NCBI RefSeq assembly: GCF_900115055.1
Contig: NZ_FOVD01000002.1
Span: forward strand, 682,001-746,000
From: Chryseobacterium oleae
Lineage (GTDB): Bacteria; Bacteroidota; Bacteroidia; Flavobacteriales; Weeksellaceae
Direction of reading: 5' to 3'
Length of the DNA stretch: 64,000 bases
The notes beneath the pieces are model-generated. The model made no database searches, was not told the origin of the DNA, and saw only the letters and a list, made by a program, of their open reading frames with translations. Positions 1 through 9,173 of the stretch are shown piece by piece; within the stretch, counting starts at the first letter, position 1, and each line of letters opens with the position of its first letter. Position numbers and translations under genes: made by a program.

Positions 1-130
1 AATTTTGGAGATGAAAATCATAGCTTAAATTTAAAACTATCGGCACAAATAATCATTATCTAAACATTAATTTTCCGGAGAAATATTGGTAACGCGAACA
101 TTTGTCATGAATTTAAACGCTTATTTTTTA

Positions 131-138
131 TATTTTTG
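131..138 (+). promoter_or_regulatory. Bacteroidota -7 box upstream of the lipoprotein/cytochrome operon
   Basis: TATTTTTG matches the Bacteroidota -7 consensus TAnnTTTG exactly and lies 24 bp before the ATG at 162. The nearest TTTG (101-104) is 26 bp upstream, which is wider than usual, so the -33 element is uncertain. Confidence 0.5.
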
Positions 139-161
139 TCTAAATTTTATTAGAAAAAATA

Positions 162-386
162 ATGAGAAAAGTATTAGCAATTGCATTTATCGGAAGTTTA
201 TTAGTGGTAAACTGCTCTAAAAAACCAGACCATACATTACAGGACAGCAACACAATGCTTGAAGAGCCTGAAACTACAACAGTAGTAGACTCTACAGCTA
301 AGAAAGCGGCTCCTGCTGCAGCTGCAATCCCTGCACCGGCTACTCCTGAAGCAGCTAAAACAGATTCTACTGCAGCAAAAAAATAA
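162..386 (+). CDS. Small Ala/Pro/Thr-rich lipoprotein, function unknown
   Basis: This is a 74-residue protein with a lipoprotein signal peptide: a basic N-terminus, a hydrophobic stretch, then LLVVNC with Cys18 as the expected lipidated residue. The mature part is low complexity (AKKAAPAAAAIPAPATP) and looks like a flexible tether more than a folded domain. Its stop overlaps the start of the next gene (TAATG at 384-388), so the two are probably translationally coupled. The neighbour is a lipid-anchored cytochrome c, which suggests an envelope role, but no function can be assigned from the sequence. Confidence 0.75.
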   Translation: MRKVLAIAFIGSLLVVNCSKKPDHTLQDSNTMLEEPETTTVVDSTAKKAAPAAAAIPAPATPEAAKTDSTAAKK

Positions 387-760
387 TGAAAAAACTCCTT
401 TTGGCAGGAGCGTTGGGATTTTTGATCCTATCCTGTTCTAAAAAAGAAAATACGGAGGCACAAGGTGTACCCTCTGAGACATCCGCTGTTTCAGAGCCGG
501 TAAAGACTAATCTTTCAGGTGATCAGATCATCGAAACATTAGACTGCTCAGGATGCCATGCCGTGAATGAGAGAATGATAGGACCTTCTTACAAAGAGAT
601 CGCAGAAAAATATTCGGATAAAGATATTGAAATGCTGGCCTCGAAGATCATAGAAGGCGGAAGCGGAGTTTGGGGAGGTGTTCCTATGGCTCCTCATCCA
701 CAGGTATCTAAAGAAGATGCTAAAAAAATGGTAGAATATATTTTGAGTCAGAAAAAATAA
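386..760 (+). CDS. Lipid-anchored class I c-type cytochrome
   Basis: This 124-residue protein has a lipobox (FLILSC, Cys17), a Ser/Thr/Glu-rich linker to about residue 45, and then one cytochrome c domain. The haem-binding CSGCH lies at 54-58. The probable distal ligand is Met101 in GGVPMAPHP, a motif typical of small class I cytochromes such as c551/c552. It is expected to carry electrons on the periplasmic side, tethered to a membrane. It overlaps the upstream lipoprotein gene by one base and ends 2 bp before rlmF, so the three probably share a transcript. The electron partner is unknown; cydAB lies a few kb away on the other strand and takes electrons from quinol. Confidence 0.88.
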   Translation: MKKLLLAGALGFLILSCSKKENTEAQGVPSETSAVSEPVKTNLSGDQIIETLDCSGCHAVNERMIGPSYKEIAEKYSDKDIEMLASKIIEGGSGVWGGVPMAPHPQVSKEDAKKMVEYILSQKK

Positions 761-762
761 AT

Positions 763-1689
763 ATGACTACTGAAAAATCCAGTCTGCACACAAGAAATCT
801 GCATCGCAATCCCTATGATTTTGATCAGCTTATTTCTTGTGTGCCAGAACTGAAACACTATGTTTTCGTTAATGCTTACGAAACGAAGACCATTAATTTT
901 AGTCTTCCCAAAGCGGTGAAACTGCTGAATCAGGCATTACTTTTACATTTTTACAACATTAAAAACTGGGATATTCCTGAGGCCAACCTGTGTCCTCCTA
1001 TTCCCGGACGTGCCGACTACATCCATTATATCGCAGATCTTTTAGCGGAACAGCAAGCTGAAATCCCGACCGGGACTTCTGTCTCAGGTTTAGATATCGG
1101 AACCGGGGCAAATCTTGTTTATCCCTTGCTAGCCCACAGATCTTACGGTTGGAAAATGCTTGGAACAGATATCAATAAAGATTCGTTAGACAATGCTCAG
1201 CAAATTTTAGATCACAATCCGGATTTATCATCTGTTATCCATTTAAAACAGCAGCCCGATTCCCATCATATCTTCAAAAATATCATCGAGACTGGTGATC
1301 ATTTTACATTTTCTATGTGCAATCCTCCTTTCCATGATTCTGAAGAATCTGCCATGAAGGGAAATCTCAGAAAAACAAAAAATATCAATAAATCAAAGGC
1401 TAAAAAGCCTCTGCTTAATTTTGGCGGACAGCAGTCGGAATTGTGGTGTGAAGGCGGTGAAATCGCTTTTATCTCAAAAATGATTGAGGAAAGTGTTCAG
1501 TATTTCTCACAGGTCCTTTGGTTTACGTGTTTAGTTTCTAAAAAAGATAATCTTCCTAAACTAAATTCCCTTTTAAAGAAAGTTAAAGCAGTAGATATTA
1601 AAACTATCGATATGGCTCAGGGACAAAAAGTAAGCAGAATGCTGGCGTGGACTTTTATTCCTCAGAAAGAGAGGAAAGCTTGGTTTTAA
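763..1689 (+). CDS. rlmF: 23S rRNA (adenine(1618)-N6)-methyltransferase RlmF
   Basis: RlmF methylates N6 of A1618 in 23S rRNA using S-adenosylmethionine. The 308-residue length and layout fit the family. An N-terminal region with the conserved RNPYDFDQLI stretch is followed by a Rossmann methyltransferase fold with the SAM-binding DIGTGAN at 111-117. The adenine-N6 catalytic motif NPPF is at 187-190, followed by the family's HDSEE. The C-terminal part contains QGQKVSRMLAWTF. It starts 2 bp after the cytochrome gene. Directly after its stop codon lies a long tract of degenerate repeats instead of a hairpin terminator. Confidence 0.93.
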   Translation: MTTEKSSLHTRNLHRNPYDFDQLISCVPELKHYVFVNAYETKTINFSLPKAVKLLNQALLLHFYNIKNWDIPEANLCPPIPGRADYIHYIADLLAEQQAEIPTGTSVSGLDIGTGANLVYPLLAHRSYGWKMLGTDINKDSLDNAQQILDHNPDLSSVIHLKQQPDSHHIFKNIIETGDHFTFSMCNPPFHDSEESAMKGNLRKTKNINKSKAKKPLLNFGGQQSELWCEGGEIAFISKMIEESVQYFSQVLWFTCLVSKKDNLPKLNSLLKKVKAVDIKTIDMAQGQKVSRMLAWTFIPQKERKAWF

Positions 1690-1950
1690 AGTGAATTGTC
1701 AATTTTGCTGTGCAAGTCAATGGTGAATGATAATCTGGGTGAATAGTTTTACTGTCAGGATGATAAAGTGAATTGTCAATTTTGCTGTGCAAGTCAATAG
1801 TGAATACTAATGCATACAAAAAATTCACGGCGAAGCCAATTCACAATTGACCATTCACATTTAATTGCCAGTTCTAATGATAATCTGCATCAATAAAATT
1901 CACGGCGAAGCAAATTCACCATTGAGCATTCACAATTAAAAAAATCATCA
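1690..1950 (+). repeat. Stop-abutting degenerate repeat tract downstream of rlmF
   Basis: The tract begins immediately after the rlmF stop. A block containing GTGAATTGTCAATTTTGCTG occurs at about 1691 and again at about 1769, each time followed by 'tgcaagtcaat(g/a)gtgaat'. Complementary blocks follow (AAAATTCACGGCGAAGC at about 1820 and 1897). The direct and inverted copies could fold into several alternative hairpins. The region from 1690 to 2002 has no gene apart from the lysS promoter at its end. Confidence 0.8.
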
Positions 1951-1980
1951 TTGACAAATCACCAAAAATGCCTAAATTTG
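1951..1980 (+). promoter_or_regulatory. lysS promoter (TTG-N19-TAAATTTG)
   Basis: TTG at 1951-1953, a 19-bp spacer and TAAATTTG at 1973-1980 form a near-ideal Bacteroidota housekeeping promoter. It lies 22 bp before the lysS start at 2003. Confidence 0.8.
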
Positions 1981-2002
1981 TACGCTTTTAGAAAAATAAG
2001 AA

Positions 2003-3700
2003 ATGCAATTATCAGAACAAGAAATCATTAGAAGAGAAAAGCTGAACAAGCTTACTGAAATGGGAATAAATGCGTTCCCAGCGGAGGAGTATACGATTAC
2101 AGATACTACAGAATCTATAAAACAGGATTTTTCTGAGAATAAACAGGTGAAGATCGCTGGTAGATTGATGTCCCGCAGAATTCAGGGGAAGGCTTCTTTT
2201 GCTGAATTGCAGGACTCTAAGGGTAAGATTCAGGTGTATTTCAACAGAGACGAGATCTGCCCGGGTGATGATAAAGAACTGTACAATGAAGTGTACAAGC
2301 ACCTTTTGGACATCGGAGATATTATCGGTATCGAAGGAACTTTATTCACGACTCAGGTAGGGGAAATGACGATTTTAGTAAAGAACTTTACGCTTCTTAC
2401 AAAATCTTTGCGCCCATTACCGCAGGCTAAAACTGACGAAAACGGAGTAGTGCATGACGGATTCAATGATCCGGAATTAAGATACAGACAGCGTTATGTT
2501 GACCTGATGGTAAACCCTAATGTAAAGGAGGTTTTCGTTAAAAGAACCAAACTTTACAATGCCATGAGAACGTTCTTCAATGAGGCAGGATATTTTGAGG
2601 TGGAAACACCCATACTTCAGTCTATTCCGGGAGGAGCAGCTGCGAGACCGTTTATTACGCACCATAATTCTTTAGATATTCCTTTATATTTAAGAATTGC
2701 TAATGAATTATATCTGAAAAGACTTATTGTAGGTGGTTTTGACGGGGTATATGAATTCTCAAAAAACTTCAGAAATGAAGGGATGGATAGAACGCATAAT
2801 CCTGAGTTTACCGTAATGGAAATCTATGTAGCCTATAAAGACTACAACTGGATGATGGATTTTACTGAAAAATTACTGGAATTCTGCGCGACTCAGGTTA
2901 ATGGATCTTCGGAAGCAAAATTTGGTGAGCATCAGATCAGTTTCAAAGCCCCTTTTGCAAGAGTATCTATGACAGAGGCTATTATAAGATATACAGGTTT
3001 CGATATTACAGGGAAAACGGAGCAGGAATTATTTGATTTTGCTAAATCTATCGGAATTGATGTGAATGAAACGATGGGTAAAGGAAAATTAATTGATGAG
3101 ATTTTTGGCGAAAAATGTGAAGGAAACTTCATCCAGCCTACTTTCATTACAGATTATCCTGTGGAAATGTCTCCATTAACAAAGAAGCACAGAAGCATAG
3201 AAGGTTTAACAGAGCGTTTTGAGCTTATGGTTTGTGGAAAAGAAGTAGCGAATGCTTATTCTGAATTAAATGACCCGATTGACCAGAGAGAACGTTTTGA
3301 AGATCAGTTAAAATTATCTGAAAAAGGAGATGATGAAGCAGGCCAGTTTATTGATGAGGATTTCCTGAGAGCATTGGAATACGGAATGCCGCCAACCTCA
3401 GGAATGGGAATTGGGATGGACAGACTGATCATGTTCCTTACGAACAATGCATCTATCCAGGAAGTATTATTCTTCCCTCAGATGAGACCGGAAAAAATAG
3501 TTCCTCAGATTGAATTGGGTGAAGATGAAAAGGTGATTCTTGAAATTTTGAAATCAGGAGAACAGCTTGCCTTGAATGATGTGAAACAGCAAAGTCAGCT
3601 TTCCGGTAAAAAATGGGACAAAGCGTCTAAAACTTTGACTAAGAATAATTTGGTGAAAGTAGAAAAGATTGATGAAGTTCTTTTAATGAAACTCGCATAA
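2003..3700 (+). CDS. lysS: Lysyl-tRNA synthetase, class II
   Basis: The enzyme charges tRNA-Lys with lysine in the cytosol. The N-terminal OB-fold anticodon-binding domain (about residues 50-140) contains the family pattern AGRLMSRRIQGKASFAELQD. The class II catalytic core follows, with motif 2 (RNEGMDRTHNPEFT) and motif 3 (GMGIGMDRLIMFLT). At 565 residues it is about 60 longer than E. coli LysS. The extra C-terminus (from about 505) reads like a small helical or winged-helix module (EKVILEILKSGEQLALNDVK). It is transcribed alone from a strong promoter and ends at a bidirectional hairpin terminator. Confidence 0.97.
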   Translation: MQLSEQEIIRREKLNKLTEMGINAFPAEEYTITDTTESIKQDFSENKQVKIAGRLMSRRIQGKASFAELQDSKGKIQVYFNRDEICPGDDKELYNEVYKHLLDIGDIIGIEGTLFTTQVGEMTILVKNFTLLTKSLRPLPQAKTDENGVVHDGFNDPELRYRQRYVDLMVNPNVKEVFVKRTKLYNAMRTFFNEAGYFEVETPILQSIPGGAAARPFITHHNSLDIPLYLRIANELYLKRLIVGGFDGVYEFSKNFRNEGMDRTHNPEFTVMEIYVAYKDYNWMMDFTEKLLEFCATQVNGSSEAKFGEHQISFKAPFARVSMTEAIIRYTGFDITGKTEQELFDFAKSIGIDVNETMGKGKLIDEIFGEKCEGNFIQPTFITDYPVEMSPLTKKHRSIEGLTERFELMVCGKEVANAYSELNDPIDQRERFEDQLKLSEKGDDEAGQFIDEDFLRALEYGMPPTSGMGIGMDRLIMFLTNNASIQEVLFFPQMRPEKIVPQIELGEDEKVILEILKSGEQLALNDVKQQSQLSGKKWDKASKTLTKNNLVKVEKIDEVLLMKLA

Positions 3701-3718
3701 TCTTACTTTAAAATAAAT

Positions 3719-3755
3719 AAAAACCGGTACAGAATCACTCTGTACCGGTTTTTTT
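3719..3755. terminator. Bidirectional intrinsic terminator between lysS and cydB
   Basis: A perfect 13-bp stem (AAACCGGTACAGA at 3721-3733 with its complement at 3739-3751) has a 5-nt loop and A/T runs on both sides. It can serve the converging lysS and cydAB transcripts. Confidence 0.92.
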
Positions 3756-3772
3756 ATCTCTATATTCAGATC

Positions 3773-4777
3773 TTACTTTCTCTGCTTACTGAATGAAGCC
3801 ATCAGATAAAACAAAAACGGAAGGATAAACAAAGAGCCGAGCATCAGTGCCCAACCCAAAGCATTAATGGTTTTTGGCGGAGCCATGTGTTCCAGTAATG
3901 ACAGATGCTGTCCGTTTCCAAGCAGGATGATATCGGGATTGTGCTGATAGGTCGCTGCAATCAGGATCATCACCATCTGAAAACCTGCCAATGCCCGTAC
4001 AGGAAGCAGCTTTCTCCGGTGAAGGGCTCGAAGGATCAATCCTAAAGCCACAGTAGCAAAGGAAATCGCCATGATTCCCAATGGTTTTGAAAATACCCAC
4101 ATCACAAGAGGAATATCAGAAATATATGCGGTCAAAAATACCAGCATCCCCGTAACCACAACAAAAACCATCGTCTGTCTGGATTTTTTGATCATCAGGG
4201 TAAGATCCATTTTATCACGGGTTTCCCTTAATGAAAAGATAGAAGCCAGATAAGCGCAAAGTGCCACTGTAAAAAGACCTACGGAAACACCGAACCAGTT
4301 CAGCCAGCTGAATATATATAAGTCTAAAAATCCAACTGCATCAGGATTGATTGAATGTGAAACCGTTGCAGCAGCGATCAGTCCTAAGAAAAACGGAGTC
4401 AGCAGGCTTGCATAATAGAAAACCTGCGTATATAAAACCTGCATATTGTCTTTCACCGCATCATAATGTCTGAAGGTAAAAGCTGTTCCCCTTGCAATAA
4501 TACCTAAAAGCATCAGAACCAGAGGGATATGAAGGTAGGTGGACATCGTAGTGTAAATCTCAGGAAATCCTACAAAAAGGATCACGATCGCAATGATCAG
4601 CCACATATGATTGGCCTCCCAGACCGGTGCGATCGATTCGTACATAATCTCCTGGGTTTTGTGACGGGCTTTTTTATGGGTAAAAAGCTCTACAATTCCG
4701 GCTCCGAAATCAGCACCGCCCAGAATGATATACAGGCAGATAGAAAGCCATAGAAATCCTATTACTACGTAGATCAT
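3773..4777 (-). CDS. cydB: Cytochrome bd ubiquinol/menaquinol oxidase subunit II
   Basis: CydB is the second membrane subunit of the cytochrome bd terminal oxidase, which oxidises quinol and reduces oxygen to water with high affinity. The 334-residue protein opens with the family stretch LWLSICLYIILGGADFGAG and continues as a string of hydrophobic helices. PVWEANHMWLI near residue 50 is a conserved CydB motif. Its start overlaps the cydA stop by 4 bp on the minus strand (ATGA), the usual coupled cydAB arrangement. No cydX or cydCD is visible nearby. Confidence 0.95.
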   Translation of the reverse strand: MIYVVIGFLWLSICLYIILGGADFGAGIVELFTHKKARHKTQEIMYESIAPVWEANHMWLIIAIVILFVGFPEIYTTMSTYLHIPLVLMLLGIIARGTAFTFRHYDAVKDNMQVLYTQVFYYASLLTPFFLGLIAAATVSHSINPDAVGFLDLYIFSWLNWFGVSVGLFTVALCAYLASIFSLRETRDKMDLTLMIKKSRQTMVFVVVTGMLVFLTAYISDIPLVMWVFSKPLGIMAISFATVALGLILRALHRRKLLPVRALAGFQMVMILIAATYQHNPDIILLGNGQHLSLLEHMAPPKTINALGWALMLGSLFILPFLFYLMASFSKQRK

Positions 4778-6117
4778 GATTTTTTGTTTTTATCGTTAAA
4801 CTGAGCGTCTGTAGGGTCGTAAAGTTTAGGTACCATCTGGATCTGTCTCTTTAAAAGGAAGATAATGATCAGGGATAATGATACGAAAATAGCGGTGAAG
4901 AAGTAGAAGGAATACTGTATTCCCGGCATTGGAGTCACGGCATCTACTGTTTTCATAATTCCATAAATGATCCAGGGCTGTCTTCCTACTTCGGTCACTG
5001 TCCATCCTGCTTCAAGGGCAATATACCCAAAAGGAGTAGCGAACAGGAATGTTTTTAAAAGCCAGTTTTTAGTCAGCCATTCCTTTCTAAAGAAGAAAGC
5101 ATACAGGTAAATACTTCCGATAATGATCATGACCACCCCGAAAAAGATCATAATCTGGAATGCATAGTGAACAACAGCTACCGGAGGCCACTCGTCTCTT
5201 GGGAAATCATTTAATCCTTTCACTTCATGATTGAAATCGTTGCTCACCAAAAAGCTTAATACTTTTGGAATTTTAATGGCATATTTTACTTCACCTTTTT
5301 CCTGATCCGGAATTCCGCCGATAATGAAGGGGGCTCCTTTTTCAGTTTCAAAGTGAGCTTCCATCGCTGCCAGTTTTATAGGTTGTCTTTCAGCAACAGA
5401 TTTAGCCGCAACATCACCACTTAAAGGCGCTCCGAATGCTCCGATTAAAGCAAATCCGGCCGCAATCCTGAATGCTTTGGTATGGAATTCCACATTCTTT
5501 TTCTTCATAATTAAAAAGGCATGAACGCCTGCAACGGCAAATCCGGTTGCACAGAACGCAGCCACCGTCATATGAAGAGCCTGAGGAAACCAGGCGTCAT
5601 TAAACATCGCTTTTATAGGATCTATATTTAAATACTGTCCGTTGATATAATCGAAACCTGTCGGTGAATTCATCCATGCATTAGCGGCAACCACAAGAAT
5701 ACCGGAAGCCAGTCCGCTAAGACCTACCAGAAATCCACAGAACCAATGGAACCATTTATTGAATTTTTCCCAGCCATATAAAAAGAATCCGATGGCAATG
5801 GCTTCAATAAAAAATGCGGTTCCCTCAAGAGAAAACGGCATTCCGAAGATGGGTCCGGCGTGTTTCATAAATCCCGGCCACAGAAGTCCAAGCTCAAATG
5901 AAAGCATGGTTCCTGAAACGGCACCAGTGGCAAAAAGAATCGCAACTCCCTTGCTCCAGGCTTTTGTAAGGCCTTTGTATACTTCATTATTGGTCTTAAG
6001 GTATTTCCAGTGAGCGAAGGCCATCAGAAAGGGCATCACCATTCCCACACAGGCGAAAATGATATGAAAGCCCAGCGAGAGAGCCATCTGCGCGCGGGCT
6101 GCAATAAAATCATCCAT
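4774..6117 (-). CDS. cydA: Cytochrome bd ubiquinol/menaquinol oxidase subunit I
   Basis: CydA carries the b558, b595 and d haems and the quinol site. The protein begins MDDFIAARAQMALSLGFH; the His at position 18 matches the conserved axial His19 of the E. coli protein, which is why I chose the ATG at 6117. An in-frame ATG at 6150 would add 11 residues (MLKFIYSKVDY). Conserved features include GSVSGT-like TGAVSGTMLSFELG, the quinol-site pattern AERQPIKLAAMEAH and the GRQPW motif near the C-terminus. The Q-loop is short, as in non-enterobacterial oxidases. It lies upstream of cydB with a 4-bp overlap. I found no clean TAnnTTTG box upstream. Confidence 0.94.
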   Translation of the reverse strand: MDDFIAARAQMALSLGFHIIFACVGMVMPFLMAFAHWKYLKTNNEVYKGLTKAWSKGVAILFATGAVSGTMLSFELGLLWPGFMKHAGPIFGMPFSLEGTAFFIEAIAIGFFLYGWEKFNKWFHWFCGFLVGLSGLASGILVVAANAWMNSPTGFDYINGQYLNIDPIKAMFNDAWFPQALHMTVAAFCATGFAVAGVHAFLIMKKKNVEFHTKAFRIAAGFALIGAFGAPLSGDVAAKSVAERQPIKLAAMEAHFETEKGAPFIIGGIPDQEKGEVKYAIKIPKVLSFLVSNDFNHEVKGLNDFPRDEWPPVAVVHYAFQIMIFFGVVMIIIGSIYLYAFFFRKEWLTKNWLLKTFLFATPFGYIALEAGWTVTEVGRQPWIIYGIMKTVDAVTPMPGIQYSFYFFTAIFVSLSLIIIFLLKRQIQMVPKLYDPTDAQFNDKNKKS

Positions 6118-6340
6118 ATAATCAACTTTTGAGTAAATAAATTTAAGCATAAAATACGGATGTATAATATGATTTTATACAGATGCTATTTGAGAAATAG
6201 GTAATAACTTTAAACTTTTTTAGATAAAACACGGTTCTATTTTATTATAATCTCCACTCTTTTTTTGACATATTTTAACTTTCATAAGTCGAAAAAAATC
6301 ACGATATTTGTAGGTCTTTGCATTAGGCAAAATTTATTAA

Positions 6341-8281
<1,941 letters not shown>

Positions 8282-8301
8282 TTGTTATTAAAAATATATC
8301 A

Positions 8302-8334
8302 AGAAAAGCTTCTATTTATTAGAAGCTTTTTCTA
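8302..8334 (+). terminator. gyrB terminator
   Basis: A perfect 10-bp stem (AAAAGCTTCT at 8304-8313, complement at 8321-8330) has a 7-nt loop and a T-rich 3' side. TATATTTG at 8333-8340 follows at once and may be the -7 box of the next gene, so terminator and promoter nearly overlap. Confidence 0.85.
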
Positions 8335-8365
8335 TATTTGGTGAAAACCAATAAAAAATAATAAT

Positions 8366-8791
8366 ATGTTAACTCTTTTACAAACAGACCCTTATGATGG
8401 GGCTGATGCAATGTCTGGTGCAGCTGCTGCAGGACTGGGAATGGGCTCTATGATCTTCGGATTGCTGATCTATTTATTTTATGGATATTGTATGTATAAA
8501 ATATTTCAGAAGGCAGGAAGAGAAGATGCCTGGGCGGCTTTTATTCCGATCTACAATATCATCGTACTGCTTGATATTGTTAAGAAACCGATTTGGTGGA
8601 TCATCCTATTCCTGATTCCTTTCGTGAACTTATTTGCTTCATGGGTGGTGAATGACAGATTGGCAAAAGCCTTTGGAAAAGAAACTCCGGTGTATACCAT
8701 TCTTCTTTTCTTCTTTGGGTTTATTTTTGTGCCGGTTCTTGCTTTCAGTAGTGATAAGTATGATAGCAACAGAATTCCAAATGATCAGTAA
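8366..8791 (+). CDS. DUF5684-type small integral membrane protein
   Basis: This 141-residue membrane protein has about four hydrophobic segments. The pattern YCMYKIFQKAGREDAWAAFIPIYNIIVLLDIVKKPIWW resembles the DUF5684 family seen in Bacteroidota: an amphipathic 'GREDAWAAFIPIYN' loop between membrane helices, similar to helices found next to signal peptidase domains. No catalytic residues are visible and the function is unknown. It is monocistronic, with a -7-like TATATTTG 25 bp before the start and a hairpin terminator after the stop. Confidence 0.8.
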   Translation: MLTLLQTDPYDGADAMSGAAAAGLGMGSMIFGLLIYLFYGYCMYKIFQKAGREDAWAAFIPIYNIIVLLDIVKKPIWWIILFLIPFVNLFASWVVNDRLAKAFGKETPVYTILLFFFGFIFVPVLAFSSDKYDSNRIPNDQ

Positions 8792-8807
8792 TTAATAAAG
8801 AAATAGC

Positions 8808-8838
8808 TAAAAGACTTCAGAAATGGAGTCTTTTTTTT
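8808..8838 (+). terminator. Terminator after the DUF5684 gene
   Basis: The stem AAAGACT/AGTCTTT (8810-8816 with 8827-8833), extended by two inner pairs, has a 6-nt loop and is followed by a run of T. The rest of the gap to 9056 is AT-rich with no gene that I can see. Confidence 0.8.
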
Positions 8839-9032
8839 GTGTCTTTTTTCAAAATATAAAAACTTAACAAATTATTCTTTTTAAAATATTTGAGTTGAAA
8901 ATTGTAAAATATCCTTATTTAGAGATATAATTTGCTTAAATAATAACATAAATAGGTGTTAAAAGTGAAGTATTTTCTAATGTGGTATCATTTATATTAA
9001 AATAAAAAAATTAACATTTATTAAGATTTTAT

Positions 9033-9040
9033 TATTTTTG
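9033..9040 (+). promoter_or_regulatory. -7 box upstream of the DUF3857 cluster
   Basis: TATTTTTG fits TAnnTTTG exactly and lies 16 bp before an ATG at 9057 and about 130 bp before the annotated DUF3857 start. The -33 element is unclear. Confidence 0.5.
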
Positions 9041-9056
9041 CCCAATTTTAATAACC

Positions 9057-9173
9057 ATGATGAAAAATTTAATTCTCGGAGCCTTGTCTGAAGCGTCATT
9101 AAATGATGCCAAAACAGTGTTTTCAGTTCTTGAAAATTTACTTTTTTTCTCAACAACTGAAGAAATGATATGA
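9057..9173 (+). CDS. Small ORF (38 aa) coupled to the DUF3857 gene; leader peptide or gene remnant
   Basis: The reading frame is MMKNLILGALSEASL... and ends in TGA overlapping the next ATG (ATGA at 9170-9173), an arrangement typical of translational coupling. Its first 15 residues resemble the signal peptide of the DUF3857 gene two places downstream (MKILLLGALSTASI), but no exported domain follows. It may be a true leader, or the stump of a decayed extra DUF3857 copy. It is the first ATG after the -7 box at 9033. Confidence 0.35.
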   Translation: MMKNLILGALSEASLNDAKTVFSVLENLLFFSTTEEMI

